From Granulicella sp. dw_53 (lineage in GTDB: Bacteria > Acidobacteriota > Terriglobia > Terriglobales > Acidobacteriaceae): 64,000 bases of DNA. A program made the position numbers and the translations under genes. The number at the start of each line of letters is the position of its first letter. The first letter of the stretch is position 1. Below are positions 62,573 through 64,000 of the stretch, piece after piece. The stretch is taken from the NCBI RefSeq assembly GCF_018449545.1, contig NZ_JAAVUR010000021.1, forward strand, positions 1 to 64,000. The letters run 5' to 3'. The notes under the pieces are model-generated. The model did no database searches and had not been told where the DNA came from. It saw only the letters and a program-made list of their open reading frames with translations.

Positions 62573-64000
62573 ATGAGCGCTGAGTGTTACCCAATCACGA
62601 TTCTGCCGCACGTATCGCAGCTTTACCGCGATTATCTGGCGATGGCGGAGAGCAATGTTGATGCTCCCGTGCGCCGTTGGTATGGAGCAGAACCGTTTGC
62701 AGGGAAGTGGATGGGGGCGCCCGTACGCATCGACGATGCGGCGCGGTTAGCCGATACCCTAAGAGCGCAGAGTCTCGAGTTTGGCGCGGGGCCGGCTACG
62801 TTGGCGAATATCGAGAGGTTGCGGACTGGCGCCCGGGCTGTCGTGACGGGGCAGCAGGTGGGTCTGCTGGGCGGTCCCCTTTTGACATTGCTAAAAGCTG
62901 CGACGGCTGTCGCGAGAGCGAAACAGGCGACCAAGGCGACCGGGGTGGAGCACGTACCCGTCTTCTGGCTGGCGACTGAGGATCACGATCTGGAAGAGGT
63001 GGACCAGGTCTCACTCTTGACCAAAGATGCCGTGGAGACGCTTCGGGCGGGTCTGAAGGTCTCGGGTGCGGTTCCGGTGGGTGGGATCGAAATTGGCCCC
63101 GAGATCGAGGCCGTGCTGGCTCAGGCAGAGGAGTTGCTAGGATACGGACCCGTCGGCGAGTTGTTGCGGGAGTGTTATGCCCCCACGGACAGCTACAAAC
63201 CCACTTTAGGCGGAGCCTTTGCGCGGTTGATGACGCGGATTTTCGCGGATCAGGGACTCATTGTGATGGACGCAGCCGGACGTGAGTTCCATGCACTGGG
63301 CGAACGCACCCTGCGGTTCGCAATCGAGCATGCGGAGGAGATGGAAAGGTGTCTGCTGGTGCGCACGCAGGAGCTGGAGAGCGCTGGATATCATGCTCAG
63401 GTACTAGTCCTGCCGGGGCATAGTCTGCTCTTTCTCATCGATGGCACGACGGGAGAGCGGGCGGCGTTGCGCCGGCTGCCGGACGGTGGATGGAAGGCTT
63501 CGGGCAAGGCGTATACGACGGCAGACCTGCTGGAGATTCTGAGAGCGACCCCGGAGCGCATCAGTCCGAATGCTCTACTGCGGCCGGTCTTCCAGGATAC
63601 GATCTTGCCGACAGCGGCATATGTCGGCGGTCCCGCGGAGGTAGCTTACTTTGCGCAGAGCGCGGTGGCGTACGAGGCTATTCTGGGGCGCATCACTCCG
63701 GTACTATCACGGCTGAGTGCGACGCTGGTGGAGCCGGCCATCGCTACAGTTATGGCGAACCACGAGGTGAGTCTCCCAGATGCGATGTCGACCGCAGAGG
63801 AGTTGGGGCAGCGGCTGGGCGCGCGGGCGATGCCGATCGAAGGCAAGCGGCGGTTGGCGGCGGTTGGAAACGCAATGGACGCGGAGCTGACAGCCTTAAC
63901 GGACTACATGTCGGCTATGGATGAGAATCTGGGACGCGCCGCAGAGGTCTCGGGATCGAAGATGCGATACCAGATGAACCGCCTGCGGCGGGTGGCGGCG
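62573..64000 (+). CDS. bshC: Bacillithiol biosynthesis cysteine-adding enzyme BshC, 3'-truncated by window
   Basis: Open frame from ATG 62573 to the window edge (476 codons, no stop). BshC adds cysteine to glucosaminyl-malate in the last step of bacillithiol synthesis. Diagnostic blocks: V-V-T-G-Q-Q-V-G-L-L-G-G-P-L, L-L-K-A-A-T-A, the nucleotide-like motif F-W-L-A-T-E-D-H-D near residue 135, and later PTAAYVGGPAEVAYFAQ. The missing C-terminal part should be about 60-80 residues. It is divergent from the Nudix gene. bshA and bshB are not in the window. Confidence 0.92.
   Translation, partial: MSAECYPITILPHVSQLYRDYLAMAESNVDAPVRRWYGAEPFAGKWMGAPVRIDDAARLADTLRAQSLEFGAGPATLANIERLRTGARAVVTGQQVGLLGGPLLTLLKAATAVARAKQATKATGVEHVPVFWLATEDHDLEEVDQVSLLTKDAVETLRAGLKVSGAVPVGGIEIGPEIEAVLAQAEELLGYGPVGELLRECYAPTDSYKPTLGGAFARLMTRIFADQGLIVMDAAGREFHALGERTLRFAIEHAEEMERCLLVRTQELESAGYHAQVLVLPGHSLLFLIDGTTGERAALRRLPDGGWKASGKAYTTADLLEILRATPERISPNALLRPVFQDTILPTAAYVGGPAEVAYFAQSAVAYEAILGRITPVLSRLSATLVEPAIATVMANHEVSLPDAMSTAEELGQRLGARAMPIEGKRRLAAVGNAMDAELTALTDYMSAMDENLGRAAEVSGSKMRYQMNRLRRVAA

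Overview
The window looks like chromosomal DNA of an acidobacterium, most likely Acidobacteriaceae/Terriglobales (Granulicella, Terriglobus or Edaphobacter type). The grounds are three very large Oar-like TonB-dependent receptors with an N-terminal carboxypeptidase-regulatory-like domain and no SusD partner, an ECF sigma factor paired with a Ser/Thr kinase-TPR protein, many Tat-exported glycoside hydrolases, a bacillithiol gene (bshC) and overall moderately high GC. This placement is inference from gene content. The first 66 bases are almost pure G and look like a contig-end artefact; the last gene runs off the right edge.

Layout. 1-4.75 kb (+): a leucine/isovalerate catabolic cluster (carboxylase beta subunit, HMG-CoA lyase, methylglutaconyl-CoA-hydratase-like protein, hotdog thioesterase, SDR). 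4.8-8.5 kb (-): B12-binding mutase subunit, family 2 glycosyltransferase, a frataxin/CyaY-like protein and a secreted TIGR03118-type protein. 8.8-18.5 kb: a mannan/glycoprotein locus with a DeoR regulator divergent from a TonB receptor, GH18, GH92 and GH125. 18.8-27.6 kb: a glucuronoxylan operon (SDR, GH3 with PA14, GH67 alpha-glucuronidase, D-mannonate dehydratase) facing a feruloyl esterase/tannase-family gene. 27.9-32.1 kb: ECF sigma, membrane Ser/Thr kinase with a long C-terminal TPR-like region, double rhodanese. 32.4-41.6 kb: ECF sigma plus zinc-binding anti-sigma, secreted amidohydrolase, TonB receptor, secreted acetamidase/formamidase-family protein and a PAS histidine kinase/LuxR response regulator pair. 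42.0-54.1 kb: TonB receptor, alginate-lyase-family protein and GH2 on the minus strand, divergent from a membrane-tethered putative regulator, then GH20 and a Gfo/Idh/MocA oxidoreductase. 54.3-64 kb: housekeeping (ssb, thioredoxin-like protein, DUF420, haem O synthase, SDR-like protein, FUSC-like protein, PolX, cold shock protein, Nudix, bshC).

How it works together. Three outer-membrane receptors each sit beside a different set of exported hydrolases, so the central 45 kb reads as a carbohydrate (and perhaps amide) scavenging island aimed at fungal mannoprotein, plant glucuronoxylan and a uronate- or hexosamine-containing polymer. Regulation appears modular: DeoR with an operator-like dyad; a palindrome between GH92 and GH125; an ECF/anti-sigma pair and a two-component system around the amide locus; and a one-component transmembrane regulator with strong palindromes in the divergent promoter at 49.3-49.6 kb. 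I consider that regulator/receptor/lyase module and the ECF-amidohydrolase-receptor-acetamidase module the best candidates for something undescribed. No tRNA, rRNA, CRISPR array, transposase or phage gene was recognised. On the plus strand G exceeds C almost throughout, whatever the gene direction, except in the amidohydrolase gene.
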